A stretch of DNA of 64,000 bases from Chryseobacterium gleum. GTDB lineage: Bacteria; Bacteroidota; Bacteroidia; Flavobacteriales; Weeksellaceae. The notes under the pieces are model-generated. The model did no database searches, was not told the origin of the DNA, and worked only from the letters and a program-made list of their open reading frames with translations. Positions 17,814 to 27,903 of this stretch are shown one piece after another (position 1 is the stretch's first letter; every line of letters begins with the position of its first letter). The stretch covers positions 2,170,001-2,234,000 of the forward strand of contig NZ_LR134289.1 in the NCBI RefSeq assembly GCF_900636535.1, given 5' to 3'. Made by a program: the position numbers and the translations under genes.

Positions 17814-19052
17814 TTACTTTCTCCAGAATAAATTTCCGTCATTCATCAGGGCTTTTATTTCGGACATTCTGGAAACGGCTTCCGCAGAACAGGAAGCATC
17901 CGTCAGAACGATTGCAGCTTCATCACCTGCTTTTGGCCACTGCTTATTTCCTTTTTCATCCAGAGGAAGAATACTTTGAGTTGCAAACTGTAAGGTTCTC
18001 GACAACGCATATTCTGTGGCGTGCCCATAGAGCTCAGCAATCAGATTCGCTTTCTGTAACATATTTCCGGATCCGAATGTACTCCAGTAATCCTGCACAT
18101 TATCATTTCCGATCAATACGTTCACTCCGTATTTTTTTAGGGTTGGAATAGGCATTATCTTTCCTTTAAAAGGTACAGAAGAAGCAATTCCTACTTTTGC
18201 TGCAGCCAGTTTTTCTGCAATCAGCTCTGTTTCTTTTGGTGAAAGATGAGCTAAGGCAAATGCATGACTTACAAAAGCTTTTCCCTGAAGTTCAGGATTT
18301 TCGATCGCCTTATCAATCAGGTAATTGATGGTTTTCATTCCCGACTCTCCCGTTTCGTGCAAATGAATATCAATTCCTTTATGATGATCTAAAGCCAGCT
18401 GAACCGTAAAATCCATTACTTTTTCAATGCTGCCGTCAATACTTAAAGGATCCAGCCCTCCAATAAATTTCACACCTTTCAGTTGTGCGGCTTCTTTCAT
18501 CAAAGGTGCAGATTCTGTATAAAAAACACCATGCTGCGGGAAGGCAACCAGCTCAGCTTGGAAGGAATCTTTTTTATTTTCAAGAGCCTGCTCAAGATGT
18601 TCCAGTGATTTCAATCCTGAAGTAGGATCAATATTGAAATGAGTTCTCACAAAATGAGTTCCGTAATGCTGCAGCAGGCTGATCAGCTGTTCCGCTCTGC
18701 TTACAGAAGTTTTCAGCAGCTCAGGAATGATCTGTTGTTCATAAGCAATCATATCTTTTACCGTCTTTCTTTTTGGAGAAAGTGCCTGCCACGGAAGTCT
18801 ATATAATGTTTTATCAAGATGGATGTGCATATCTTTAAAAGCAGGAAGCATCAGATATCCCTTAGCATCAATAGCTTCAGAAGAGTGATCATTAGCTTTC
18901 ACTTTTTTTATTTTTCCGGCCTCAATTTCAATACTGAAAAGGTCTGTTTTTGTTCCAATGACCTCTTCATTTTCGTATTCAAAGCCAGTTTCCAGGCGGA
19001 CATTTTTCAGGGTATATTTTCCTTTTGCAGTTAATTGATAGGGAAATTGCAT
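17814..19052 (-). CDS. Cytosine-deaminase-like amidohydrolase (cytoplasmic paralogue)
   Basis: A 412-residue metal-dependent hydrolase without signal peptide. The amidohydrolase metal ligands can be placed: HIHLDKT (first His pair), HLHETGESG (His and Glu), SHAF (His) and GNDNVQD (Asp). The HLDKT, HxHE and ND(N) set is that of the cytosine deaminase/AtzC branch, acting on ring or exocyclic amine groups of nitrogen heterocycles; the exact substrate is not predictable. It is a paralogue of 20164-21498, clearly similar over the whole length. The AraC regulator gene lies immediately upstream on the same strand (78-nt gap), so the three genes form a local cluster. TAATTTTG at 19072-19079 is a possible -7 element. 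Confidence 0.85.
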   Translation of the reverse strand: MQFPYQLTAKGKYTLKNVRLETGFEYENEEVIGTKTDLFSIEIEAGKIKKVKANDHSSEAIDAKGYLMLPAFKDMHIHLDKTLYRLPWQALSPKRKTVKDMIAYEQQIIPELLKTSVSRAEQLISLLQHYGTHFVRTHFNIDPTSGLKSLEHLEQALENKKDSFQAELVAFPQHGVFYTESAPLMKEAAQLKGVKFIGGLDPLSIDGSIEKVMDFTVQLALDHHKGIDIHLHETGESGMKTINYLIDKAIENPELQGKAFVSHAFALAHLSPKETELIAEKLAAAKVGIASSVPFKGKIMPIPTLKKYGVNVLIGNDNVQDYWSTFGSGNMLQKANLIAELYGHATEYALSRTLQFATQSILPLDEKGNKQWPKAGDEAAIVLTDASCSAEAVSRMSEIKALMNDGNLFWRK

Positions 19053-19130
19053 GATTTAAATTTTAACAATACAAAATTAACCTGGCTTAAGGATAAACCG
19101 GTGTATCAATTATGTCTTGTTTTGTACAGA

Positions 19131-19976
19131 TTATTCTTTGAACTGGGAAGGCGTCATCCCCGTCTGTGCCTTAAAGAATTTGGAAAAACTGGCATGATCA
19201 TAGAAACCTAATTCATACACAATATCCTTCACAGACATTTCAGAAACTTTCAGGAGTCTTTTTGCCTCCAGTAAAATACGGTTCTGGATGAGAGAAGAAG
19301 CCGAAGCATTGAGACTTTTCTTACAGACAATATTCAGATAGTTGGCAGAAATATTTAGTTTTTCAGCATAGAAAGAAACTGATCTTTCCGTTTTAAAATG
19401 TTCGTCAATAAGATGCAGAAACCTTGAAATAATAGGATTCGAGTTATAGACTTCAAAATCTTTATAAGCACCCTCCACGGATTTACTCACTAGCAAACCA
19501 ATTATTTCACTTCTTTTCTGAATCAGTTCCCAAAATATTTTTTCCCCACTTAGTTCTTTCTGAATGGCCTGAAATTCATAGAGAAAAGTTTCAAAAACCT
19601 GTTTGGAAAGATTGATCACCGGATGGTTCTGGTAATAAGAAGCTGAAAACCTCAACGATGGCAGAAAGCTTTCAAACCAATCTCTACTGATCATCAGCTG
19701 ATATCCGATGGTTTCTTTTTCAATCACCCACTGATGCACCTGATCAGGAAAAACAAGATGAATCTGATAATCCTGCACCTGATATTCTGTAAAATCTATG
19801 GTATGTGTGCCTACTCCATACTCAAAAAGATTGATGATAAAAAAGTCATGCTTGTGGGGTTCATCAATAGAACGCGCTCCATAAAGTTCATTAAATAACA
19901 GATTACAGCCCTTCAGCTGATTCTCGCTGAATTCCTGAATTCCTAATACCGGAAAATGATCTGTATGATAACCCAC
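19131..19976 (-). CDS. AraC-family transcriptional regulator
   Basis: A 281-residue regulator. The N-terminal half is a cupin-like sensing domain (HKHDFFIINLFEYG, with the HxH pair of the fold, and IHLVFPDQVHQW). The C-terminal ~100 residues form the double helix-turn-helix (FYAEKLNISANYLNIVCKK, then VKDIVYELGFYDHASFSKFF and the family end motif TGMTPSQFKE). The frame opens with GTG at 19976, preceded by AGGAG some 13 nt upstream; no good ATG exists near the N-terminus. Lying between two paralogous amidohydrolases, it probably controls one or both. Confidence 0.9.
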   Translation of the reverse strand: MGYHTDHFPVLGIQEFSENQLKGCNLLFNELYGARSIDEPHKHDFFIINLFEYGVGTHTIDFTEYQVQDYQIHLVFPDQVHQWVIEKETIGYQLMISRDWFESFLPSLRFSASYYQNHPVINLSKQVFETFLYEFQAIQKELSGEKIFWELIQKRSEIIGLLVSKSVEGAYKDFEVYNSNPIISRFLHLIDEHFKTERSVSFYAEKLNISANYLNIVCKKSLNASASSLIQNRILLEAKRLLKVSEMSVKDIVYELGFYDHASFSKFFKAQTGMTPSQFKE

Positions 19977-20163
19977 TCTGCCTGATTTTCTCCTAAAATT
20001 ACTAAAAATTATGAGAGAAAACTAAAAATAACCACAAAAGGATAAAAGCATTACCTTCACTCTTACATTAGTTTCAGTCCGCATTCACTTCTATACCTTT
20101 TGTGGTCAAAAAAAACACAACTAGATTATATTTATATCTTTATTTAATCAATTCTTATTTGAA

Positions 20164-21498
20164 TTAAAAGACAACATTTCCATCATGTACCAATGATTCC
20201 ACCTCTGAAATTCTTGATACCGCTTCTGCTGAACAGCTGGCATTGATCAGTACAAAATCTGCTTTATCTCCGGCTTTAGGCCACTGTTGGGTTCCTTTAT
20301 CATCCAGCGGAAGGATATTTCCTGTTGCCAGCTTTAAACTTCGTGATAATGAGAATTCTGTTGAATATCCATACAGTTGGGCCATTAAGTTGGCTTTCTG
20401 AAGGACACTTCCTGTTCCGAAAGTATTCCAGTGATCCACAATGCTGTCATTCCCTGTAAGAACCGTGACATTATGTTTGTAAAGTGTTGGTATTGGCATG
20501 ATAAGTCTTCCGAAGGGAATTGTAGAGACAATTCCGATTTGGGCATCGGCTAATTTTTCAGCAATTTCTTCCTGTTTTACGGTTTCTAATTTCCCAAGAA
20601 CAAAACAATGGCTTAAATAGGTTTTCCCTTTCAGAGAAGGATTTTCATTTACTTTTTTAATCAGATATTCTACTGTTTTCAATCCGGAATCTCCGGTTTC
20701 ATGCAGGTGAATATCAATTCCTTTTTTATGATCTGTAGCAAGCTGAACGGTAAAATCAACGACTTTTTCAATATCTCCATCAATGTTGAACGGATCTACC
20801 CCACCGATAAAATCGATATCCATTTGTGCCGCTTCTTTCAGATAAGGCGCTGAATCCGTGTAAAACACCCCATGCTGTGGAAAAGCTACCAATTCAGCTC
20901 CAAATCCTTTCTTTTTATTTTCTAAAGCCCTTTGCAGGTTTTTTAATGACTGAAGTTTGGAAGTAGGTTCAATATTCACGTGACTTCTTGCATAGGAAGT
21001 TCCCTTAGACTGTAATAACTCAATCAGTTTTTCTGCTTTGAAAGTTGAATTCTTCAGCATCTCAGGAAGCATTTTCTGCTCCAGTTCGATCATTCCTTTC
21101 ACTCCACCGTTCCTTTTTCTAACAGCCTGCCACCGCTCTCCATAAAAAGTTTTATCAAGATGAATATGCATATCCCTGAATGCAGGAAGCATTAAAAATC
21201 CTTTTAAATCTACTGCTTTAGCATCTGGCTGATTTGGGGAAATCTTTGTAATTTTTCCGTTTTCAACTTCTATACAGAACAGATCGGTTTTAGTAGAAGC
21301 CACTTCTCCATCCTCATACGTAAAACCAGTTTCCAGACGAACATTTTTAAGGCTCATTTTTCCTTTTGCTGAAATTCTGTTTTCATTAAAAAAAGGTGAT
21401 GCGGTCATTATATTAGGCAATAAAGTTAATCCCGCTACAGCCAATGCTGAATTCCGGATAAAATCCTTGCGGGAGATGGTAGGGTCTGAGGTCTTCAT
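20164..21498 (-). CDS. Cytosine-deaminase-like amidohydrolase with Tat-like N-terminus (exported paralogue)
   Basis: A 444-residue paralogue of 17814-19052. I use the ATG at 21498: a TTTG/17 nt/TAATTTTG promoter at 21516-21544 puts transcription start just before it. Unlike its sister it has an extra ~35-residue leader with a twin-arginine-like motif (SRKDFIRNSALAVAGLTLL), so it is probably folded with its metal in the cytoplasm and exported. Metal-binding motifs are conserved: HIHLDKT, HLHETGDSG, SHCF, GNDSIVDHW. The pair suggests one substrate class handled both inside and outside the inner membrane. The AraC gene follows 187 nt downstream. Upstream is the 128-bp tandem array. Confidence 0.85.
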   Translation of the reverse strand: MKTSDPTISRKDFIRNSALAVAGLTLLPNIMTASPFFNENRISAKGKMSLKNVRLETGFTYEDGEVASTKTDLFCIEVENGKITKISPNQPDAKAVDLKGFLMLPAFRDMHIHLDKTFYGERWQAVRKRNGGVKGMIELEQKMLPEMLKNSTFKAEKLIELLQSKGTSYARSHVNIEPTSKLQSLKNLQRALENKKKGFGAELVAFPQHGVFYTDSAPYLKEAAQMDIDFIGGVDPFNIDGDIEKVVDFTVQLATDHKKGIDIHLHETGDSGLKTVEYLIKKVNENPSLKGKTYLSHCFVLGKLETVKQEEIAEKLADAQIGIVSTIPFGRLIMPIPTLYKHNVTVLTGNDSIVDHWNTFGTGSVLQKANLMAQLYGYSTEFSLSRSLKLATGNILPLDDKGTQQWPKAGDKADFVLINASCSAEAVSRISEVESLVHDGNVVF

Positions 21499-21515
21499 TT
21501 CCAATCTGTTTATGG

Positions 21516-21544
21516 CAAAATTAAAAAGAAGTGTTCTGAACAAA
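21516..21544 (-). promoter_or_regulatory. Promoter of the exported amidohydrolase
   Basis: On the minus strand TTTG (21544-21541), 17-nt spacer, TAATTTTG (21523-21516); predicted start near 21511, about 13 nt before the ATG. Confidence 0.6.
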
Positions 21545-21631
21545 GTGTATGGTTTATTACAAAATCTGTATGATTTATGCTTTGTGGTGATTACTTGCTA
21601 AAAAGACTCAGTTTATCTTTCTACACTACAA

Positions 21632-22360
21632 CAAAGAGTATCCCGCAACGCTTGTCATTCCGTAGGAATCCAGGTTATACTGTTTACGTTGATGAGATTC
21701 CTGCGGAGTGAACAAACTATGTGTGTATTTTTAGATGTACTACTATCACTTGTGATGAACGGAAAGTATTACCAGCACCCTTGTCATTCTGTAGCAATCC
21801 AGCTTATGCTGCTTACACTGCTGAGACTCCTGCGGAGTGATAAACTATGTACATATTTTTAGATGTAATACTATCACTTATGATTTACGAAAAGTATTAC
21901 CAGCACCTTGTCATTCTGTAGCGATCCAGGTTATGCTGCTTTACGCTGCTGAGACTCCTGCGGAGTGAACAAACTATGTGGGTATTTTTAGATGTAATAC
22001 TATCACTTATGATAAACGGAAAGTATTACCGGCACCTTGTCATTCCGTAGCAATCCAGGTTATACTGCTTTACACTGCTGAGACTCCTGCAGAGTGACAA
22101 ACTATGTGGGTATTTTAGATGTAATACTATCACTTATGATAAACGGAAAGTATTACCGGCACCTTGTCATTCCGTAGGAATCCAGGTTATACTGTTTACG
22201 TTGCTGAGACTCCTACGGAGTGACAAACTATGTCCTTATTTTTTTAGATGTAATACTATCACTTATAATAAACGGGAAGTATTACCAGCACCCTTGTCAT
22301 TCCGTAGGAATCCAGATTATACTGTTTTACGCTGCTGAGACTCCTGCGGAGTGACAAAGA
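21632..22360. repeat. Tandem array of five and a half ~128-bp structured repeats
   Basis: Units begin with TTGTCATTC at 21652, 21781, 21908, 22037, 22164 and 22294 (partial), giving periods of 129, 127, 129, 127 and 130. Each unit holds two imperfect palindromes facing each other (TCATTCCGTAGGAATCC and GACTCCTGCGGAGTGA), able to pair over ~16 bases, then a second inverted repeat GTAATACT...AGTATTAC that encloses ATCA-CTTA-TGAT. Spacer and hairpins are equally conserved (about 90% between units). No open frame is kept. A degenerate copy of the unit end precedes the first unit. Confidence 0.9.
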
Positions 22361-22427
22361 TTGTGTATAACTCTGATTGCGTAGAGTTTTTTATTGATCT
22401 GCAGACTTTCCAATTCAAATCATTCTG

Positions 22428-22462
22428 CACAAAAAAACCGGATGTAAAATCCGGTTTTTTAT
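22428..22462 (-). terminator. Terminator of hemL
   Basis: Minus strand: AAAAAACCGGAT, 6-nt loop, ATCCGGTTTTTT run, immediately after the hemL stop at 22465. Confidence 0.88.
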
Positions 22463-22464
22463 AT

Positions 22465-23754
22465 TTATTTATTTGAATACTCAAACTTTCTTACTGCTTC
22501 CAGTGTCATATCAATTTCTTTATCCTTGATGGCATCACTAATGAAGTAAGTTTCATAACCGCTTGGCGGAAGATATACTCCATTCTGAAGCATTTGGTGA
22601 AAGAAGTTATTAAACAATGAATGATTAGCTTCCTGAGCCTCATCAAAGTTGGAAACACTTTTAATATGAAAGAAAACAGACATCATAGAACCTTTTCTGT
22701 TGATTCTGTGAGCAATTCCTTTTTCGTTCAGAATTTTTCCTATTTCAAAATCCAATGTTTCAGTTGTCTTCTCTAATCTGTTGAAAAATTCAGGATCATT
22801 TTTAATAAGCTGAAGGGTTTTTAATCCTGCTCTCATGGCTAAAGGATTTCCGCTTAATGTTCCCGCCTGGTATACCCCTCCTTTTGGTGCAAGGTGGTCC
22901 ATAATTTCATTTCTTCCTGCGAAAGCTCCTACCGGAAGTCCTCCACCGATTACTTTTCCGTAAGTCACTAAATCTGCTTTTACGTTGAAAAGTTCCTGAG
23001 CTCCTCCGAATGCTAATCTGAAACCGGTCATTACCTCATCAAAGATTAACAAAGCTCCGTTTTCATCACATATCTTTCTAAGATTTTGTAAGAAGTCGTT
23101 TTCAGGCAGTACGCATCCCATATTTCCGGCAACCGGCTCTATAATTACCGCTGCAATTTCTCCCTGATTGTGACGGAATAAATCCTGAACCTGTTCAATA
23201 TCATTATAACGGGCTAATAAAGTATCTTTTGCCGTTCCTGCAGTAACTCCCGGGGAATTTGGATTTCCGAATGTGGCAGCACCACTTCCGGCTTTAATCA
23301 GGAATGAGTCTGAATGTCCGTGATAACAGCCTTCAAATTTTACAATTTTATCTCTTCCTGTATATCCTCTTGCCAGTCTGATGGCACTCATACATGCTTC
23401 TGTTCCTGAAGAAACCATTCTGATCTGGTCAATATTCGGGACATTTTCAATGATGAATTTCGCAATTTCTGTTTCAAGTTCTGTAGGTGCTCCGAAAGAG
23501 AATCCTTTCTCTGCCTGTATCTTCAGTTCTTCCAGTACTTCAGGATGTGTATGTCCTAAAATAGCCGGCCCCCATGAGTTGATATAATCGATGTAAGTAT
23601 TGTCATCTGCATCAGTAAGGTAAGCACCTTTTGCTGATTTCATAAAAACTGGCACTCCTCCTACGGATTTGAATGCTCTTACCGGAGAGTTGACTCCTCC
23701 CGGAATGTATTTGTAGGCTTCATCAAACAAAGCCGAACTTCTTTGATACTTCAT
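22465..23754 (-). CDS. hemL: Glutamate-1-semialdehyde 2,1-aminomutase
   Basis: A 429-residue PLP enzyme that converts glutamate-1-semialdehyde to 5-aminolevulinate in C5-pathway heme synthesis. Start chosen at the ATG at 23754 ([20 protein letters not shown]), which matches the family N-terminus; an upstream in-frame start at 23802 would add 16 atypical residues. Hallmarks: [26 protein letters not shown] (phosphate binding), [15 protein letters not shown] (Asp239) and the Schiff-base Lys267 in [14 protein letters not shown]. The glucosaminidase gene lies upstream on the same strand, 73 nt away. Confidence 0.97.
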   Translation of the reverse strand: MKYQRSSALFDEAYKYIPGGVNSPVRAFKSVGGVPVFMKSAKGAYLTDADDNTYIDYINSWGPAILGHTHPEVLEELKIQAEKGFSFGAPTELETEIAKFIIENVPNIDQIRMVSSGTEACMSAIRLARGYTGRDKIVKFEGCYHGHSDSFLIKAGSGAATFGNPNSPGVTAGTAKDTLLARYNDIEQVQDLFRHNQGEIAAVIIEPVAGNMGCVLPENDFLQNLRKICDENGALLIFDEVMTGFRLAFGGAQELFNVKADLVTYGKVIGGGLPVGAFAGRNEIMDHLAPKGGVYQAGTLSGNPLAMRAGLKTLQLIKNDPEFFNRLEKTTETLDFEIGKILNEKGIAHRINRKGSMMSVFFHIKSVSNFDEAQEANHSLFNNFFHQMLQNGVYLPPSGYETYFISDAIKDKEIDMTLEAVRKFEYSNK

Positions 23755-23827
23755 ATATACTTCGTTGTTGTTGACAGCTGCTGGTTGGCATGTAATTGTC
23801 AACGGTAAACTCTCAACAAAAATTAAA

Positions 23828-24886
23828 TTAGTTTCGTGGTTTTTTATCTATTAAATAAATAAGCTGTCCTGCGGATGGCTGCTGTCCTTCATCCATTCTG
23901 TTTTTAGCATACAATTTATTTAATTTGATTCCGAATTTCTGGGCGATATCATGCATATCTTCTCCGTATTCGGCTTTATAAGTAGCTGTATTTCCTGTAG
24001 AATTTTTAGATTCAAGGAAAATGATGTCATTTTTCTTCAAGGTTTCACTTTCCAGCTCATTCCATTTCATAAGTCTGCTTTCGCTGACCTTAAATTTGTT
24101 AGCAATGAATTTCACATCGGTATCTTCAGGAATAATGATATATTTCAGGCCGTCATTCGGATGGCTTTTGATAAGAATGGAATTAAGAATTTCAGCTTTC
24201 GTTTTGATTCTTTCCACTCTTTTTTGCTGCTGCGCATAAGAAGTCTGTTTATAAGGAACTTCTACGGTAACCGGTTCCTTAGTTTTTTTACCTGCTTTTG
24301 AAGGTTCCAGCTGTGCCATGAACGTTCTGTCATCCTTCAGATCAGGATACATTTTCAGAACGGCGTACAATACTTCATTGGAGTTCGTATTGTCATATTC
24401 GTATAGTCTGTACTTTTCAATTTTAGTGATAAGAATTGAAGCATACCGGGGATTGGTAGCATAGCCTGCTTTTTTCAAACCGTACGCCCATGCTCTATAA
24501 TCTTTCATATCCAGTTTGAAAAGATTTGCATAGTATTTTCTGGTGGATAAAAATATGGAATGGTCCTCATAAGACTGTCTTGGATCTTCATACACACGGA
24601 AGCATTCGTTGGGTGCATCATCGGTATGTTTCATCGTTTTACCGGTCCAGTCTTCTTTACATTTTATGCCGAAGTGGTTTTTACCTTCCAGAGCCAGTCT
24701 GCTCTGCCCACCCCCAGTTTCAAGTAATCCCTGGGCAAGGGTAATAGAAGCCGGAATCTTATATTTTTCCATTTCTTCTACGGCATATTTAGCAAACTTC
24801 TGAATATACTGATCTTCGGTTGCCCAAGTCTGGGCTGAAAATTTTGATAAAACTAAAAGGCTTATGGATAGGAAAAGTCTTTTCAT
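23828..24886 (-). CDS. Secreted glucosaminidase (GH73) with C-terminal LysM modules
   Basis: A 352-residue peptidoglycan hydrolase. The signal peptide ends near FSAQ (19). Residues 25-165 are a FlgJ-like/GH73 domain with catalytic Glu56 in [11 protein letters not shown], then NHFGIKC and [10 protein letters not shown]. The C-terminal third has two LysM-like modules ([20 protein letters not shown]... and [20 protein letters not shown]), for glycan binding. It cleaves the N-acetylglucosaminyl linkage during wall remodelling. Domain order and length match flavobacterial homologues. Confidence 0.92.
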   Translation of the reverse strand: MKRLFLSISLLVLSKFSAQTWATEDQYIQKFAKYAVEEMEKYKIPASITLAQGLLETGGGQSRLALEGKNHFGIKCKEDWTGKTMKHTDDAPNECFRVYEDPRQSYEDHSIFLSTRKYYANLFKLDMKDYRAWAYGLKKAGYATNPRYASILITKIEKYRLYEYDNTNSNEVLYAVLKMYPDLKDDRTFMAQLEPSKAGKKTKEPVTVEVPYKQTSYAQQQKRVERIKTKAEILNSILIKSHPNDGLKYIIIPEDTDVKFIANKFKVSESRLMKWNELESETLKKNDIIFLESKNSTGNTATYKAEYGEDMHDIAQKFGIKLNKLYAKNRMDEGQQPSAGQLIYLIDKKPRN

Positions 24887-24952
24887 CTTATATTTTTTAT
24901 TGTTTTAAAATGAAAGATGGAACACTAAGTGTTTCATGTTTTTCAATTTTAC

Positions 24953-25861
24953 TTATATAATTAAATTTCTATTCTGTTTTTCCAACAGCAGATTTGCTCC
25001 TTCAATGCCCTGTAATCCACCAGTGTGAAAGCACAAAATCTTACTGTTTTCAGGAAAATACCCTTCTTCAATCAAATCAAAAATCTTCTCCATCATCTTT
25101 CCTGTATAAACCGGCTCCAAAGGAATACCGTACCTTTCTTTAAAATCATTGATAAAACGGACGTTTCCGTCATTTATTTTACCATAACCTCCAAAACATG
25201 AATCTATTAGATCAAAATTATGCTTTAAAGTTAATTCAAAAATTTTATTCTCCAGTGAAGCATCGTCAACGGCTTTAAATCCTATAACTTTCTGATTCTC
25301 TTCACAAAACTTTGAAATTCCTGCAATGGTTCCTCCGGTTCCGACTGCGGTGCAAAGATAGTCAAAATCTTTTGTTTGTTCATTGAGCATCATTTTCACT
25401 CCTTCTACAGCCTCTTTATTGGTTCCTCCTTCAGGAACTATCAAAGCTTCAGGGAACTCCTGCTGAAGGAATTCTGTCAGTTTTTCTTTGTGACGGTATT
25501 CTTCCCGGGTGACAAATTTCAGGTTCATTCCATTTCTTTTTGCAAAAAGTAAGGTTGGGTTATCGCGCCATTTATGCTGCAGTTCCTCTCCTCTGATAAT
25601 TCCCAGTGTTGGAATACCTGCCAGGCTCCCTACTGCTGAAACCGCTGCAATGTGATTGGAAAAAGCGCCTCCAAAAGTAATGATATAGGGATTATCAGGA
25701 CTTTTTTCCAGATAGTGGTTGACATTGTGAAACAGCTTCCAGTATTTGTTACCTGAAATCAACGGATGAATCTGATCTTCCCTTTTAATGAAAAGTTTAA
25801 TATTTTTCTGAATGGGAATTTCCTGGATAGGAACAGGTTCTGTGGGAAGTTTTAATAGCAT
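24953..25861 (-). CDS. 1-aminocyclopropane-1-carboxylate deaminase / D-cysteine desulfhydrase-like PLP enzyme
   Basis: A 302-residue fold-type II PLP enzyme. Start placed at the ATG at 25861; the frame could be extended to a TTG at 25879, but TAATTTTG at 25893-25900 is a better promoter for the ATG. PLP lysine is Lys39 in SGNKYWKL; AFSNHIAAVSAVGS provides the Ser/Asn pocket; the phosphate loop is CTAVGTGGTIAG. The C-terminal HTGGLQGIEG is typical of the ACC deaminase/D-cysteine desulfhydrase group. Substrate identity (D-cysteine versus ACC) cannot be decided from sequence alone; D-amino-acid desulfhydration is the usual guess for such short forms. Confidence 0.85.
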   Translation of the reverse strand: MLLKLPTEPVPIQEIPIQKNIKLFIKREDQIHPLISGNKYWKLFHNVNHYLEKSPDNPYIITFGGAFSNHIAAVSAVGSLAGIPTLGIIRGEELQHKWRDNPTLLFAKRNGMNLKFVTREEYRHKEKLTEFLQQEFPEALIVPEGGTNKEAVEGVKMMLNEQTKDFDYLCTAVGTGGTIAGISKFCEENQKVIGFKAVDDASLENKIFELTLKHNFDLIDSCFGGYGKINDGNVRFINDFKERYGIPLEPVYTGKMMEKIFDLIEEGYFPENSKILCFHTGGLQGIEGANLLLEKQNRNLII

Positions 25862-26208
<347 letters not shown>

Positions 26209-26568
26209 TCAAAGGTATTTCCTGAAGCTCCAGAATTTTCTTTTTCTGAGATAATTCAGGTTGTTTTCATTTGCGTAAGCTTCTTTTTCGAAGGAAATTC
26301 TTCTGTAGGCCAGATAGCCGTCCTTAAGTTTGAAGAACCAATAATAATATTCGATAACATAGAAGATGTAAAAGAAAATGATGAGCATTTCCAATTGTTG
26401 ACGCAAATGAATTTTTTCGTGATTGATCAATACATTATTTTCCTTATCTTCGGGTTTCCTAATGAAGATAAAGGGAAAGAGCGCGATGCCATTAATTTTT
26501 AATTTTTTTAAAGGCTTTTGGCATACAATTATCATAGTAACAAATATAAAAAGTTTTTTGACTAGCAT
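26209..26568 (-). CDS. Hypothetical protein with HExxH-like motif and hydrophobic segment
   Basis: A 119-residue protein. A HEKIH sequence preceded by Asn (NHEKIHLRQ) is followed by a hydrophobic, aromatic helix (LIIFFYIFYVIEYYYWF) and then YRRISFEKEAYANE, with a Glu that could be a third zinc ligand. That order (HExxH, helix, ExxxN) recalls minimal gluzincin-like membrane proteins of Bacteroidota; catalytic activity is not proven. The start is uncertain: ATG at 26568 lies 7 nt from the divergent DUF5522 gene; an internal ATG at 26535 follows a TATATTTG element at 26541-26548. Function unknown. Confidence 0.55.
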   Translation of the reverse strand: MLVKKLFIFVTMIIVCQKPLKKLKINGIALFPFIFIRKPEDKENNVLINHEKIHLRQQLEMLIIFFYIFYVIEYYYWFFKLKDGYLAYRRISFEKEAYANENNLNYLRKRKFWSFRKYL

Positions 26569-26572
26569 TTAA

Positions 26573-26755
<183 letters not shown>

Positions 26756-26760
26756 ATAAA

Positions 26761-27288
26761 ATGAAAAAATATATTTTTATTTTGTTGGCATCTGCTACTT
26801 TAGGCTTAACTTCTTGTAGCCCTTTTCAGGTACGTTCCGATTATGCTGAAACCGCCAATTTCAATTCTTACAAAACCTATAAAATAAGAATTGATGATCT
26901 AAAACTGAATGATATTGATAAAGACAGGGTATTGAACGAACTGTCGAGACAGCTTCAGAGCAAAGGACTTCAGTCCGGAGAAAATCCTGATCTTATCATC
27001 AACGTAAAAGCAAATCATAAAAAGATTACTGATATCAACTCGTCTTCACCTTACGGAATGTGGGGATGGGGCGGACCATTCGGATGGGGTGTTGGCATGA
27101 ACAGAACATGGACAACAAATTATAATGAAGGAGCATTAATTGTAGATCTTATTGATGCAAAAACCAATAAATTAGTCTGGCAGGGTATCGGAAGCGGGAT
27201 TTCTGTAGATTCTCCAAAAGCAAAGCAAAGACAGATTCCTGAAATCATGGCTGAGATTATGAAAAATTATCCGCCACAAAGAAAATAA
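26761..27288 (+). CDS. DUF4136 lipoprotein
   Basis: A 175-residue lipoprotein: signal peptide and lipobox GLTSC (Cys19), then the DUF4136 fold (DYAETANFNSYKTYKI near residue 30, followed by helices with LNELSRQLQSKGL and LIINVKANHK). A Gly/Trp-rich insertion (MWGWGGPFGWGVG) sits in the middle, and the C-terminus LIDAKTNKLVWQGIGSG fits the family. Envelope-associated; function unknown, though similar proteins are stress-linked in Bacteroidota. It follows the DUF5522 gene by 5 nt and ends in a clear terminator. Confidence 0.85.
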   Translation: MKKYIFILLASATLGLTSCSPFQVRSDYAETANFNSYKTYKIRIDDLKLNDIDKDRVLNELSRQLQSKGLQSGENPDLIINVKANHKKITDINSSSPYGMWGWGGPFGWGVGMNRTWTTNYNEGALIVDLIDAKTNKLVWQGIGSGISVDSPKAKQRQIPEIMAEIMKNYPPQRK

Positions 27289-27305
27289 ATTTAAGTCATC
27301 CATTA

Positions 27306-27340
27306 TATATAGCCGGTACTTTTGTACCGGCTTTTTAGGT
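27306..27340 (+). terminator. Terminator of the DUF5522-DUF4136 unit
   Basis: AGCCGGTAC, 5-nt loop, GTACCGGCT, then T5. Confidence 0.88.
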
Positions 27341-27903
27341 TTTATAAGCTGGAATTTCCTGACGGGATAATGGCAGAGGTTTTTATCGCAGATTACACGG
27401 ATTTGCACGGATGACTGTTGAAAATTACCTTCCGTTATTTAAGTTTTGGCTAAAGCCAAAGGAAAAACGTTTTATTTTTAAACCAGGCTAAAGCCCGCCT
27501 CTATTGAATATCCAATATTGAGGATAAACCATAGAAAGTACGGCTTATGGGTAATTTTTGTTTATCCCGCAGATAGCACAGATTTGCACAGATAACCGTG
27601 GATATAGTCTTCTATTATTTATAGTTTCGGATAAAGCAAAGGAAAACGGTTTATTTTAAACCGGGCTAAGGCCCGCACCTATTGAATATCCAATATTGAA
27701 GTAAAGGATAAATTATAGAAAAGCCATAATTCAAAATACAAAAACTGAATCTCACACGAAACTTCATCATTCATCATTCATCATTCATCACTTATCATTT
27801 ACCACTCATTATGCATTACATATAGTGCATTTAAAATTAACGATTTTGTAATTTTTTAATTCACAAAAATGTGGTATTCTTGCTGAGACTTATATTAATT
27901 AAT
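27341..27903. repeat. Two tandem copies of a ~180-bp composite REP-like repeat plus heptamer repeat
   Basis: Two copies, from 27385 and from 27566, each carry a GCAGATT...GATTTGCACRGAT block, a TTTTGGCTAAAGCC-like palindrome (second copy degenerate, TTTCGGATAAAGC), a linker, and ACCRGGCTAARGCCCGCxxCTATTGAATATCCAATATTGA. They are about 181 nt apart and share their downstream flank, so they look like a tandem duplication. A 7-base CATCATT repeat follows at 27764-27800. No gene seen before 27904. Confidence 0.75.

Noticed and set aside
21632..22360. CRISPR array
   Set aside because: Units are ~128 bp and the supposed spacers are as conserved as the repeats; no cas genes are nearby.
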